Positions 48,901-61,638 are shown, counted from the first letter of the stretch. The stretch: DNA of 64,000 nt from Adineta ricciae (GCA_905250025.1 CAJNOJ010000033.1:372001-436000), one strand, 5' to 3'. Notes: a model not told the origin generated them from the letters alone. Program-made: numbers and translations.

Positions 48901-51900
48901 AATTATGACTTCATTCATGCAAAACTATCATGTATGCCGTTGAATTTATGCATTTTCGATTATGAAAGTGCCTTAGAAGATGCCTATGAGAAAGAAGTAC
49001 GAATAATAATATTGAAACAGATGAAAACATTGCATCTACTCTATTCTAGGTTAAATTAATGAGTGACGCACTTCGATTATCCAGTTCAGTTTTAGCTGCT
49101 GATCCAAACAATCTAGCTTGTCAAATCATTGGTCGTCTATTACCATTCTATACGACATGTCGAAAAATTGCGTCATTCATTGATCAATGCGAAAGCACTG
49201 GTCTGCAAGTGATGGGTCTCGTGCCAGCATATAATACGTTAGCATCACCTGGCGGGCCACTTGTCTACTCATTAGAAGCGCATCAATTTGCTGTTTATGG
49301 TCTCGAGGTAGTGTCTGCCGGTCAACATCTTCTGACAGTGTCGAATAAATTCATTGTATTCGATCTATCAAGCGGTGATATCGTACGAATTATTGACCCA
49401 AAAATTGAGGGGATTATGACATTCTTGTCAGTTGCACCTGATCAACGATATTGTGTCACGACTACCATCAGTAATCAGTATATAATTTGTAATCTTTTAA
49501 CTGGAGAATTTATTCTACGCGACTTCCAAACTGGAGGCAGCACGACAAAGTCCACGAATAAAACTAGCGGACAACCAAGTGATCCACTGTTAGGTGCGGC
49601 TGCTAATAATACTCATTTTGCGATTTGGTCGGCGAAAATGTATCAAGTGTACAAAAATACAGGTAAAATGTATTGAAACTGGAAAAGTTTTTATCGTGCA
49701 AGTTTCGTTTCATATAGGAGAATTACTTACAACGCAAACAACGCGTTTTCAAATTATTCAAATCGAAGTATTGGACGGTCCAGAGGTCGAAATAGTCTGT
49801 CGATCGGAAGATGTCAAAGACGATCAAGATGTTGTTCGTGATCGTATGATCATCGATTATTCTTTTGTTCCACCTATCGACTATTCAGCAGATCCCATAG
49901 ATAATAGTGAAAATAATCCACCGCGTTGTTTGACCGGTGGAAGAAAAAATATCCATAGCGCATTGGTATTAACACGAGATAAACGACGAATGTATACATG
50001 TTGCGAAATTAATGATAACAACGTTGAAATGTATTTGAACAAACCTCATCCAGTGAATTTTACAACTCAACGTGTATGGGCATTTGATCATCAGTTATAT
50101 GAGAATAAGGATCGGTTAGTTTTCAGTTTTTTCCTTCCAAATTTGATGTTCTTCGTTCTATTCCTAGAGTATTTTCATTCATTTTAAGTAATGACGAAAA
50201 TTATCTCATGGCCGTAGTATTCAAAGGTTTCAAAATCTTTTCATTCCGTTCCTATCTCTGGAAAACATGTCTTCTACCTGGAAGTGTACGAAATATCATG
50301 AGTGGAACAAAACGTTTAACCTATACCGCTGCATTCTCTCATGATAATCGGTAAGCTGTTAACGAACATGAAATTTTCAATGTGTAAAAACATAATGATT
50401 GTTTAGTTATTGTATAGCATGTGTTAAATCAACGGTTTATATATTTGAAATCGAATGGGGTGATTTAATTGCATCATTCGATTCTCATTTTGGTCGTATA
50501 CTTGTTTTGAAATGCTTGTCAACTGCTACGGGTGGAAATAACTATATCATCACCACTGGTATGGACAAAACAACGAAAGTATGGAATCTGCAGAATGCTC
50601 GAGAAAAATCGATCACGATCGCGCAATTAGATAAAACTATTGAAATGATGCATATATCAACAGAAACACAAATGATTCTTGCTCAAACGCGTACACAATT
50701 TTGCTTATTCGACATGAGAAATGGAGCGATTCTTGGACAATTATCTGCAAATCCACATGGATCAATCTATCAGTGTAAGAGTTCTGTGTTTGATAGAAAA
50801 CACAAAAATCAGTTGTTTGATACTCTTAAGGTACGACTATGTGCACAAACGGCTTATTTGCAGCATCAGCTGAGTCGGGCAATCTTGTGTTATGGGATAT
50901 TGAGGAACGAAAGCCAAGTTTCGTCACGCCGCTTAAAAATATCTTTCAACTTCTTCTACATACAGCTGAAACAATGGTAAAACAAGAATTCATTTGACTA
51001 GCTAAAAGTTCAATTCTTCTTTTCATGACATCTAGGTGTTAGTTGTAACTTGTGAAGCAGCGGTAGCCGCTGTTCCTAGTGCATCGAGCAATGCACCTGC
51101 AAGCAACGCTTATCTTGGTCAAACCGTTCGAGCTACTTCATATGCATTACCAGATGGTGACATTGTCTATGAAATACTATCGAATATCAAACGTATGAAT
51201 CAACCGAAGAAAATTGTATGTACTGCTGATGATATGTATCTCGTGTGTATCGAAGAGAAAAAAAATACCGAAGTTTTGGCATTGTACGATCCAATGACAG
51301 GAGAACATGTTTCTAACATGAAACTGAATTATCCAGCCTATAAGGATATTACATCAATGGTAGCCATTCCGAAACAACCATATCTTATTGGCTTGATTGA
51401 TGGTGAAAAAGGAGTAGTGATGAATCTTCGAGATAAAAAGGTAGATGAATGTTTTTCTGAAAGCTGCTGTTACCTGCTCTGTTATAGGTTCATATTACTT
51501 TACCGAAATGGGGTGGTCAGATCTCTGCGGACGGTAAATTCGGCCTCTTTGCACCAACACGCGGTGGTCTCGAAATATTCGATTTTCGTAATGGTAAAGT
51601 TGTTCGTACATTAATCGGCAAAGTCGCTGAAGGTGTCTTCGATGTGATTACATTTTTTACTCCAACTAACCAACACGTTATCTATTACAACAAAGGCAAA
51701 CGCACGATTCGCGTATTTCGCTCCATCGATGGTCGACAAATAGCTGATATGAAATGTCCAGCTAAAGTTCGACAGGCATACGCAACACATGATGGACGAG
51801 CTCTCATTGTTGGATACGAAGATGGAGTTATACAAACGTTCTTAATCGTTGATCCTTATGAAACATCGACTATCGCTCATTTGAAACACTGGAGACAACA

Positions 51901-51973
51901 GCAATTTGGTGCGGAACTGGAAGCTATGCAGCAGGAACTCGCGGAAAAACAATCTGAGCAAACAGCAACTTAA
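45953..51973 (+). CDS. NWD: NWD1/NWD2-like NACHT and WD40 repeat protein
   Basis: Seventeen exons sum to 5163 nt, 1720 residues: 45953-46082, 46137-46342, 46389-46731, 46784-46974, 47038-47219, 47268-47769, 47821-47901, 47952-48037, 48094-48518, 48578-48996, 49050-49662, 49718-50114, 50168-50350, 50407-50774, 50831-50976, 51036-51440, 51488-51973. The N-terminus is a DUF4062-type domain (RIFTSSTFTDTSMERNSLMQ, DMRWGVRDEAT, VVFLGQKYGYRPLP). The NACHT core has Walker A LWGEGGCGKSS and Walker B LCIFFDSLDQLSS, then a winged-helix/superhelical part (SLVHERLAECNIPLYVKLVF, SWYHRQFAE). The C-terminal ~800 residues are degenerate WD40 blades (TTGMDKTTKVWNLQNA, FAASAESGNLVLWDIEERK) and a coiled end. This is the STAND architecture of NWD1/NWD2 (human NWD2 ~1740 residues). 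Role inferred: nucleotide-driven assembly scaffold. Confidence 0.9.
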
Positions 51974-53045
51974 AATCTTTCTATCGTTCTGTAAAAGCGC
52001 GAGACAGTGACGTATATGTCTAACAAATTGTCTTTCTTCTTGTTGCGTATTAAATATCAAAGAAAGAAAAACTTGATTATTATGAAACGCTATAATTTAT
52101 CCAGACATACATGACGCTAAAAAAATATACGCATTTATCAACATTCCATTGAACAGATCTCTTTTTTTTGTCTTGAAGATCATTTCATACTTCGTGCTCT
52201 CTGCTTGATTTGATTGCATCTTGGCTCGATTAGATTCACCATGCTAAGGTACTGAAATTTCACCACTCATTCGCATAGAGTATAGTAAACTGTTTTTTTT
52301 CCTATTATGCTTTCCGTGCTTTAACGAAACAACAGCGTCAGCCGTTTACCACGATGACTTCTCCGTATGTCAGGTGTTAAACGGTATTTGCAACGTCAGA
52401 CTGACGTTGCGAATGACAGTTTACCGCAATTTTTCTGATAAGGACATATACCCTGGAATGATCAAATAATTCGCAGGTGGAAACATGTAATCTAATGTAA
52501 AGAAAAATGTGACACGTGTTGACGTCAAAACAGTTCCGGCGATAAATACGATTATCAGAGAGTAGGTGACAGAAAAAGCTTTATGTGATTCGAAACAAAA
52601 TAGATTCCGCTGATAAATAATTCATTACTGAATGTGATAATCGTTATTCAAATGAGATAATTGGAATTCCCATCCATACTCCAACGGAAAAGAGAATCAA
52701 TTCAAATTCGAAGTTAAGTCGTTTATCTTGTTTTTCGTGTGAGTACATCTTATACTAATTGAGTGTAACTATCTTCATCATTTGTCAAATAATACACTTG
52801 ACGGAACCATAGAGTATATATCATGTGTCTAACAGCGCCATCTCTCGTTGTCTTGAATTTTGCTTAAATTAACTACGAATCATTGTTCAAGACATGTAAT
52901 GAAATGAATGCCCGTAAATAAACATGTAAATATTTCATATTGAGTTGCTCTCGATCATGATACTTTATTAAACACATTTGATTAATTAGTTTATTTAATT
53001 ATTCTATGTTGGATCTTCTATAATTGTTCATTTTCAAGAATTAAA
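51974..53045. other. Intergenic, 1.07 kb, with nested inverted repeat
   Basis: AT-rich apart from the palindromic cluster listed at 52341-52430. Two T-rich stretches. No gene recognised. Confidence 0.45.
52378..52423. repeat. Near-perfect palindrome (13-bp arms, 1-nt loop) with outer TAAAC/GTTTA arms
   Basis: GCAACGTCAG at 52390-52399, one A, then CTGACGTTGC at 52401-52410 is a perfect 10-bp inverted repeat. It extends to about 13 bp with one mismatch (TTT/GAA side), and TAAAC and GTTTA sit symmetrically outside. A further CCGTTTA ... TAAACGG pair overlaps it from 52341 on. It contains two overlapping TGACGT half-sites. Confidence 0.75.
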
Positions 53046-55249
53046 ATGACAGACAATAATTCCAACAGTCATTTTAATCCACGATACAAGGCACAGTCAA
53101 CTTCTCAACTTCTAACACCTGAATCAGCTACTGCAAAATCGAATTCATCTACACCGTCACCTGCCTCGTCCACATCGTCATTAGCTATGTCAAATAGTCC
53201 CAAGAATAGTCTGACATCATTTCTCAAAATTCCACTACCGAGTCGGAAATCAGTAGTAACACAACCAGCAGCAGAAGATCGTTTTGTTATGACGCTCATT
53301 AAAAGTCCATCAACACATTCACCACGTACATCTTCGAACGACTTTTCCGTAGCCGCAGCGACTACCGCTAGTCACATGCCACAAGCGACAACAACGAACG
53401 ACGACACAGGAAATAATAGTAAATTTTTCAAAAATAAAGTGACAGCTGCCTTTAATCATATGAAATACCGTAAGTTTGTGAATAATTGTCAGGTATATTA
53501 ATGTTCTTTCGCTCTCATTAGGCTGGGTCGTACGTATGAGACCAAATTTTCGAACTAATGAATCACCAATCTATTTCTTGGGGAAGAAGTACAATGGAAA
53601 AGACGGTAAATCGAAAGGTCTTGTTCGAAGAAATTTTTTCGAAAGAGTCTTTCTTCATTTAGAAACCACATATGATGATCTTCCTCGTCCTCATAGTGAA
53701 CATTCTTATGCCAGTTTTCTGAAAGCATTTTCACAACGAATTTATCTTTCCTATCGAAAACAATTCGAACCATTGAACGGTCTCACGCGTAGTGGAGATC
53801 CGATAACATCCGATTGTGGTTGGGGATGTATGATACGTTGTGCTCAAATGTTACTTGCTCAAACATTACTCATTCACATGACGAATACAGTTAATCTACC
53901 TCATTCAACTATACAAATTGCAGATAAATGTAAAGCATTGAATGTTGCTTCAAATTGACTTGATGTGATTGTATTTTAGGTCCACGTCGAAATTCCATCG
54001 AATGCTTTCGAAATGCAAATCGAGCTAACCGACGAATGCAGACCTATACAGATATTATTCGACTATTTGGTGATTTTCCAAATGTCAAATGTCCATTTGG
54101 CATTCATAAGTACGAAAAGATGATTTCGGTGAACGACACAGTGATGAACTATTTAGAATCGTTGAAATTGGTACTACACACGGTATTCGTCCCGGTGACT
54201 TTTTCGGACCGGTGAGTGCAGCTCATTGTTTGAAAGAAGCTCTGCAATCAGCTGTGGAATTAAATCAAATATCCGACATACTTCGAATCTATATCAGTCA
54301 AGATGCAATCAGTGAGATTCGATGTTTGTACATATCAATATCTGTTCTCATCCGATGTTTGTAGTCTACCGACAAGACGTGATTGATCTATGTGCAGCAC
54401 CATCGAGTTCACCGAAAAATTCAACGACTTCCAACGAAAATCATGTCTCCGGTTGGTCCACATCGTTACTCATTCTTGTACCATTGAGATTAGGTTTAAA
54501 TGAACTTGATTTAACATACGAATCGTATCTGAAAGAAGCTTTGAAATTAACTCAAACAGTGGGAATTATTGGTGGGAGTCCACGACATGCTGTTTATATT
54601 CTTGGCTTTCAAGATGAAAGTTTTATCGATCTCGATCCACATTTTAGTCAAACAACTGTTAACGTTCTTGATGATATTTTTGATTTATCGGTATGAGAGG
54701 AAAAGCATGCGCAGAATCCGCACGATTTCATTTCGGCATCTATTTAGAGTTACTCATGTTCGTCGCCAAAAAGATTAACTGCAAAAAAGATGGATCCAAG
54801 TTGTACATTGGGATTCTATTGCCGTGATAAAGCTGATTTTGAAATGTTTTGTGCACAGGTAAATGAAACTGTAGAATGGATGTGATTTTTCAGTCAATCA
54901 TTTTTAGTGGAATCATATTTGTCATGTGGCTAGTGAAGATCGACGTACTTGTCCAATATTTCGTATCGAACGTGGCACATTTCAGGAGAACCATGCACGT
55001 CTCTTAAATTTCGATTATCCATCGTTGAACGATGACGAACATGTTTTTCTTCGTGTAACTAAACTACCCGCATCTGGTAGCAGTTCACCGTTATCAATGA
55101 CGAACTCTTATTCATCAAAAAAATCCAATACCTCAACACAACAAACTCATGAAGTCTGGAGTGATAATGGCCGTTTATTAAATGAAAATTCAACCAAAAA
55201 TCATCGTACTCGAAAGCATTCTCTTTCAGATGACTATGTATTCTTGTAA
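53046..55249 (+). CDS. ATG4D: ATG4C/D-like autophagy cysteine protease
   Basis: Exons 53046-53469, 53522-53929, 53980-54109, 54157-54311, 54365-54690, 54748-54858 and 54908-55249 sum to 1896 nt, 631 residues. A Ser/Thr-rich disordered N-terminus (~135 residues) precedes the peptidase C54 domain: SDCGWGCMIRCAQM (catalytic Cys244), CPFGIHKIVEIGTTHGIRPG, DFFGPVSAAHCLKEAL, IIGGSPRHAVYILGFQDESF, IDLDPHFSQ (catalytic Asp and His) and KKMDPSCTLGFYCRDKADFE. The wording PRHAVYILGFQD and MDPSCTLGFY, and the tail LSDDYVFL, match ATG4C/D, whose C-terminus is EDFVFL; YVFL behind acidic residues is a LIR-type ATG8-binding motif. The enzyme processes and delipidates ATG8/LC3. Third and fourth exons are short and required to keep frame. 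Confidence 0.92.
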
Positions 55250-55735
55250 TTTTCTGGAAAATGCCTCTTTTTTTCTCTCTTGCGCTGCCTATGAATTCTA
55301 GTCACTACATCACGTGCAATGAAATTCCTTTCAGTTGTCCAGATTCTAAATCTGTTGTACATTGATCATCGAAATATTCTTGTATATACGTGTACGTTCG
55401 TTTTCTTTTTTTCTCGTTGGGAAGTGGGTGCTGTAACATATATTTATCTATGTATCACTATGTCCGATTCATATTTATAGGAATGAAATCTTGAGATGAT
55501 TTATTGTATCAATGAACGATGTTCTTTTTTTTCGTTCTAGATGATTTCATCGTTGATTGTTATCTTGCAAGTATCGTCTAACAGAACTTCTTCTTAATTC
55601 AAAGGTCTTCGTTTTAGTACGCTGATGATCAATGCAGGAGCGATTCTCAATGTTAATTTGTAAGATGAGTGTTGTCGAGTAAACGGCCTGACAGTTTTCC
55701 CTTGTGTTCATAGAAAGCGACGAGATGTGGGTTTT
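55250..55735. other. Intergenic, 0.49 kb
   Basis: ATG4 3' UTR and promoter of the small membrane-protein gene; a minus frame 55547-55816 has no motif. Confidence 0.4.
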
Positions 55736-56068
<333 letters not shown>

Positions 56069-56704
56069 TACATCATAATCACATACACACGAGATGATTG
56101 ACAGGACAATGTTAAATATACATGCATGTTAATGTCGGGGGATGCGACTTTTTTGTTATATGAAATAAAAGAAAAAACATGTTTTTACTCGGTCGTCTTT
56201 TCTTCTTACTGAAATATCTCATTTCGTTTTTTTGTCGTTTCAGAAATATCTAAGAAAATCTATCAATTGATTGCATCATTGCAAATACACTATTCGATGT
56301 TTTATGAAATTAGTCATTTGTCTTTCATATCTAATTACTACTTGTCTTTCATTACCATCTTCTCGTTTATTATTGGTTCAATTGAAACATTCAACTAATA
56401 ACTCGAGATGTTCGGTTTTTCTTTTCATTCCTACGTCAAAAAGAGAATAACATAAATTTATTCGCTTTTTTCTCTTCTCTTCGTTCAATGTACTCATTCT
56501 TCAATTTTTCTTTCTCTCTTTCCCTTTCCTTCTTCTCTCATGTGTGTAAGTATATGCATGTATCTGACCTCAAAACACCGTCATTACACTATCTGTAAAA
56601 TAGATGACTAATGATGGACAAGATTGATAATCATAATAATATTCAGTAGAACGAACGCAAGCGAGTTCCTTTTATTTCAGATTTCAGCTGTCGGATGTGT
56701 GCTG
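56069..56704. other. Intergenic / 5' leader of DHHC gene
   Basis: Pyrimidine-rich 56460-56540. A TTTATTTCAG acceptor at 56672-56681 shortly before the DHHC start codon implies a spliced 5' UTR. No other gene. Confidence 0.4.
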
Positions 56705-58805
56705 ATGTCACCGAAGATATCAGAAAGACCAATGGTGACTGCACCATCATCCTACTTGTCAGATGTTGAAATGAAACCACAAAAACGTCAATCTCATCGT
56801 CGTCGTCAGAAGTTGTGTACAACACAACGTCTTCCAGCAACATTTGCGTGGTTTCTTCTCTTATCAACCTCGTTCGCTTATTGGATATGCATTTTTCCCG
56901 AAATTCTCATCCTTCTACCTCAACTTTTACCAATTCCAATTGTGCATTGTGTTCTATTTGTTTTTGTTTGTGTCAATTTTATACTCGCTACATTCATGGA
57001 TCCAGTAAGTATAAAGACAAAAATTTCTCAAAAAAACAACTCGCACTTGTTTTTCAGGGTATCTATCAACAATCAATAAAAAATGAACATAAAAATGTTA
57101 GCTTCTATACTCGGTCAAATAAACACACAGGTGGAATCGATATCAACGATGATGATGACGATGATTTCGATGAACCACAATCACGTCTTGTTCGCATTCG
57201 GAATGGTAAAAAAATGTTTGCATTTTCGACAAGTGTTTGCCTAACGAAAGTTTTTTCTCAGGATCCGTTTATATAAAATATTGTCGTACCTGTAAATTGT
57301 TTCGTCCACCACGGTGCTCACACTGTTCGATATGTGAACGATGCATTGATGTAAGTTTAATTCGGTTGATGAATGTTTGATTCAACTGTAATGAAACGAT
57401 AACCTTCCATTTCATCATATTCTTTTTCATAGACCTTCGATCATCATTGCCCTTGGTTAAATAATTGTGTTGGTATGTAACAGAGACTTCTGTAGAAAAA
57501 AAAGGAAATAACTAACTGACCTCGTTTTCTTTTACATAGGTCGTCGAAATTATCGTTACTTTTTTCAATTTCTATTTTTTCTCTGTATTCACATGGTATT
57601 CTTATTCGTATTCTGTCTCTACTATGTTCTACATGATCGTCATCACAAACCCATAATACCAGCATTTCCTGCGATGCCCCTGAATACCGCTCTGCTCAAA
57701 CGACAAAATGACTACTCTTCATCGGCTTATTTTTCTAACAAAACTACATTTGTCGGCTTTTCGGATTATCGATTTATTCTCTGTATTGTCTTGCTTGTTT
57801 TGCTTGGTCTGATGGCAATTCCAATTGGTGGTCTAACAGGTTTCCACATGTATCTCATCGCACGAGGACGAACGACAAACGAGCAAGTAACCGGCAAATA
57901 TCGTATTCAGAATGATATCTTCAATCAAGGTTGCTGGAAAAACTTTTGTTATGCTTTGTGTCAACCGTTGTATCCTCAGTTGAAAGCACCGGAAAAAAAA
58001 CGTTACGATGTCGATCTATTTGCGCAAATGGCGTATGGAAGATTGAAGTATAAGCTATCGAATAAAAACTGCGAAGAAAACGGCTATTTGAATCACATGA
58101 CCAATGTTCATATCAATCCGATGGATGAGAAAAGTAAGGAAGACTTGAAACGAACAAGAATTGTAAATTCTTTGAATACCTCCAAGATATTTAGCAAACT
58201 AAAGCTTAATAAATCTAATGATAGATCATATAATTAATATTCTTTTTTGCTAGTTCGTCAATACAATAATCCACTGCATATCTCTCATCAAAAGGTAAGT
58301 TAATTATTGGAAATGTGTCAAATATTCTCAAGCTTTCATTTTGCAGCCGTCATCATCAGCATCTTCGGCATCTGTCACGTCATCCTCATCCATTCAACCC
58401 ATGAAGAAATCTCTTATACATCAAACAAAAAAGCCTGAGTTTGACTCCATGCATCGTAGTCTGTCAAATATGTCTTTATCTTCGCGTTGTTCCTACGATA
58501 ACGTCGATGGTACTGAAGAAGATCTTCCTCAACCATTACCATATTATTCTACGAATAATAACAATAACAGTAATTCGAAACAAATGAAGAAGATCTATAT
58601 GAATCAAAACTCGGTTCAAGCCGACAATGTGTCGACGAATAGTATGATGACATTACGTACAGACTCCTATCGCCAAGCCCATCCACTACAATCGTTTGCG
58701 TACGATTATCCCAAACGTGCTCTACTGCCTCAAACATTACAAGCAAGTGACCAACCAAATCGAGGCAAATTCAACGGAAATAAACACTACGAAATATCTG
58801 TTTGA
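56705..58805 (+). CDS. ZDHHC5/8: DHHC palmitoyltransferase, ZDHHC5/8-like
   Basis: Exons 56705-57004, 57058-57205, 57262-57350, 57433-57472, 57540-58133, 58254-58294 and 58347-58805 sum to 1671 nt, 556 residues. Two TM spans lie before and two after the catalytic region ([78 protein letters not shown]). The Cys-rich domain is [20 protein letters not shown] then [20 protein letters not shown], with DHHC at 182-185 and Cys185 the acyl acceptor; TTNE at 304-307 is the TTxE motif. RRNYRYFF and the long Ser/Gln-rich cytosolic tail place it with ZDHHC5/8. An insert between TM2 and the CRD ([17 protein letters not shown]) is unusual. It S-acylates membrane proteins, mainly at the plasma membrane. 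Confidence 0.92.
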
Positions 58806-59137
58806 AAAGAAATCAAGTTTTTGTTTTTCTGTGATGATCAAAGATATTTATTTTCTATTGTCTGTTCGTTTCTTGTCATGATAAAAAAATCTGTTAGAAG
58901 TGTTGTTGTTAACCATATGAGAGTTGTTTCTTTGCAAGCAAACCAATGAACGTGTATTTGTGTATGCACATACGAATATATACATAATGGAATTCTGTTT
59001 TTCTCTGTTTGATACTTTGTATTGTACAAAAAGGACACGTTTTTTTGTTGATTGTTCCATTTTTTTCTGTTCCTCTTTGGAAAAGAGATACAGCAAGACA
59101 AAGCATATTTTTTCACTGTTTTCATTTATTTTTCCCT
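58806..59137. other. Intergenic, convergent 3' regions
   Basis: AT-rich 332 nt between convergent stops; short overlapping frames here are compositional. Confidence 0.4.
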
Positions 59138-59524
59138 TTAAAAATATTCGGAACATTTATCACCGCATGGTTTACATTCACATTGAGTAACGAGACGATA
59201 TCGAACGGTTTGAAACTGTTTATTTTGACATCTGACAAGCGTCTCATGCGCTTCGGTCATTTTCGGTACGCAACAATGAAAATTGCGCTTATATCTTCGA
59301 TAAGTCGATGTTTGTTCCCAATCGTAAACGAGTTCTTCTTCAGAATAACACTGACCGCGACAGCGAGTCGTTTGAATCGAAATCGAATGATCCAAACAAT
59401 GTCGAAAGTGGAGTGTTTCATTGTAAATTTCAACTTGACATTGTTGAACAGTCGAACTGGTCAATGCGACGATGGGACTGGAAAAGATTAGAACAAGGAA
59501 TAGACTAAGACATAATCCAACCAT
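59138..59524 (-). CDS. Secreted cystine-knot (CTCK) hormone-like protein, bursicon/glycoprotein-hormone type
   Basis: Single exon, 128 residues. A signal peptide (MVGLCLSLFLVLIFSSPIVA) is followed by a ~105-residue domain with 11-12 Cys: CQVEIYNETLHFRHC, TRCRGQCYSEEE (the CxGxC knot motif), NFHCCVPKM (paired Cys), VRCQNKQF and VTQCECKPCGDKC. The CxGxC ... CC ... CxCxxC order is that of C-terminal cystine-knot dimers such as bursicon and glycoprotein-hormone subunits; CCxP and CxCxPC are closest to bursicon-alpha. One N-glycosylation site (NET). Secreted signal acting through an LGR-type receptor is inferred from the family. Which subunit it is cannot be settled here. Confidence 0.8.
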   Translation of the reverse strand: MVGLCLSLFLVLIFSSPIVALTSSTVQQCQVEIYNETLHFRHCLDHSISIQTTRCRGQCYSEEELVYDWEQTSTYRRYKRNFHCCVPKMTEAHETLVRCQNKQFQTVRYRLVTQCECKPCGDKCSEYF

Positions 59525-60030
59525 TTTGTTTAATAAATAAAAGTGAGCAAAAGATCATGTTAAAAGAAAAACGTTAGAAATAAGCTGTCTCTCTTTCTTT
59601 CTCTAATCCTAAAGTTAAAGTAATTCATTAGAGTTTCCTCTGAGGACATCTATATCTTAATTCTTCAGTTAATTGTTTTTTTTTCTTTCAAAAAAGACAG
59701 AAGTTTCATGACATTCACTATCCAATTTTTTTCTACTTTATTTCGTAGCCAATGAAAACAACAACATGGAGAATAATGAGGAACAGATATGATAATAGTA
59801 ATAGCAGTACACATAGAGAAGAACAAGACAAAAACAGTTGTATACAGAAAAAAATAGAGTTAGAGAGAGACAAGCACAAGTTTTCAAGTGTTCAAACATC
59901 TTTTTTTTCACATACAAAACAAGAATGTCATTCTACAACAGTTTAACAAGTAGTACACAGAAAAAAATTCTGAACTCGACAAAAGAAAATGGATAAGGAA
60001 CGGTCAGAGATTGGATTTTGTTGAATGCAT
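59525..60030. other. Intergenic, 0.5 kb
   Basis: AT-rich sequence between two minus-strand genes; a 64-codon plus frame at 59752-59946 has no motif. Confidence 0.4.
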
Positions 60031-60517
60031 TTATTCTTCATCGTCGTCATCATCATCATCGTCGTCTTCTTCGTCGGATGATTTGGCTTTCGATGCGGCT
60101 TTCTTCTTACCACCTTTAGCTGGCGCAGCCTTTTTGCCACCGCCTCTAGCGGTGGCTTTGCCACCTTTGGCTGGTGAACTGCTAGCACCACCACCACTTT
60201 TCTTGTATTCAGCAACGCGCACTTCATACTTCTTTTTCTCATCAGCAGCTTTTTGTTCATAGCGTTTGCGAACGTCGTCACTAGAACAACAAAACATGAG
60301 CATATCAAATGATTTGACATTCTATTTCTTTTTCTTACCTGACTTTTTTCCATCTTGAACCGATTTCTTTGGAAATATCACCAACGGATAATGATGGACT
60401 CTTCTTCTTTATGTCTGGCCGTTCATCTTGTGAAAAAAGGAAAAATGCAGACAATGGTCGCTTAGGTGCATTTGGATCTTTCGATGCTTTCTTGGATGAA
60501 CCAGCAGCGCGAGGCAT
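60031..60517 (-). CDS. HMGB-like: HMG-box chromatin protein (HMGB/NHP6/HMG-D-like)
   Basis: Minus-strand exons 60517-60339 and 60280-60031 sum to 429 nt, 142 residues. One HMG box at about residues 15-85: KDPNAPKRPLSAFFLFSQDE, SLSVGDISKEIGSRWKKVS, DDVRKRYEQKAADEKKKYEV. A Gly/Ala/Lys linker (PAKGGKATARGGGKKAAPAK) and an acidic tail [15 protein letters not shown] follow. Single box + basic linker + acidic tail is the insect HMG-D and SSRP1-end plan rather than the two-box vertebrate HMGB1. It binds and bends DNA non-specifically in chromatin. The intron splits the box after KKV. Confidence 0.93.
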
Positions 60518-61638
60518 GATTTATCGATGAAGATATTGGAAAAATATATATGAATCTAAAAAGAAAAACAGATATGTGTGGCGAGTGGAAACGACAATTT
60601 CATATTCAGAAATATCGTCAACGAGCTAACGAACTGAACATTAGCTATCGAATAAATACGATCATTGCTCTCTGTCTCTCCTTCTCTAGATAAAGACTGC
60701 CAAATAAATGAATGAACAACGAAGACAGACACAAGGAACGAGAAGGGAAAGAGAGCGACAGACAGAGAGAAAGAGAGAGAGAGAAATGTGACCCTAGTCA
60801 GTCAGTGATGTTGTTTCTCGTTACTGCCTGGCTCTAAAAAGGAGAATCGACAGCGAGAGAGAAAGCGCACACACACACATAACGCATACATATATGTATG
60901 TTGTATGCGTGTATATGTGTATGTGTGCATGTCTTTGCTTTCTCGTCTCGCTTCTTTTTTAAAATATAAAGCGTACACGCTGTAGCGGTCGTGTATGACT
61001 GTGTGTGCGCAAGGAGCTTTGCTTTGCGTTGTGTGTGTGTGTATGTTCGTCTCCGTCTGCTGTGTATGAAATGGCGAATGATGATTGCAGCAGCAGCAAA
61101 ATGTGTAGAGAAAACGCGCTTGCAAGCAAAAACGCGAGAAGCACAATAGAGGCCTTATGATGTGCTGCATATAATAACGCATGTAAGGAAAAAGGAAAGG
61201 AGAAGGGGTAGTAGTTGGTGAAGAAAGAATAATCATAGAGACGCAGCGAGATGGTTTGCTTGCGAGTGTGTATGTGCGCGCACACATACACGAAAAAACG
61301 TAACAGCAAAAGTAATTTTTTGCCTACATGGAGAGAGAAAAAAGCAAGCCAGATGAAAGTTAATTTATTATTTAATGAAAAACTATATTGTAATAGAAAA
61401 ATAATTCAATGTTAAAGGTCGTTAAGTATGGTATTTAAAATAAAATTCATCTTCTCCGAGGAGGAATATAATTGAACTGCAGTAAATGAAATAACACAAC
61501 CGAGACAACTTGCAATTCCAATGAAAGTTATATATAGACTCGTTGTCTGCAAGATAAAAATGTCGAATTGATGATAATAAAGTCACTGCTTCAACTGTTG
61601 AATTTTTTCAGATCGTAATTTGAATTTTACGAAGACAA
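60518..61638. other. Intergenic, 1.1 kb, simple-repeat-rich divergent promoter
   Basis: Between divergent HMG-box and SDR genes. Contains (GA)n near 60763-60785, (CA)n and (TG)n/(TATG) blocks between about 60868 and 61047. The two long minus-strand frames at 60802-61309 are products of these repeats, not genes. Confidence 0.5.
60868..61047. repeat. CA/TG and TATG microsatellite cluster
   Basis: (CA)n at about 60868-60880, alternating TATG/TGTG to about 60930, and GTGTGTGTGTGT at about 61031-61043. Alternating purine-pyrimidine tracts, possible Z-DNA-forming sequence upstream of the HMG-box gene. Confidence 0.7.

Noticed and set aside
56624-56704. DHHC start at 56624
   Set aside because: That frame crosses a TTTATTTCAG acceptor and gives an Ile-rich leader; ATG 56705 is the first after the acceptor.
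60802-61309. Two long overlapping minus-strand frames (161 and 116 codons)
   Set aside because: Encoded by CA/TG repeats; His/Thr/Cys/Tyr-rich composition, no splice or family support.
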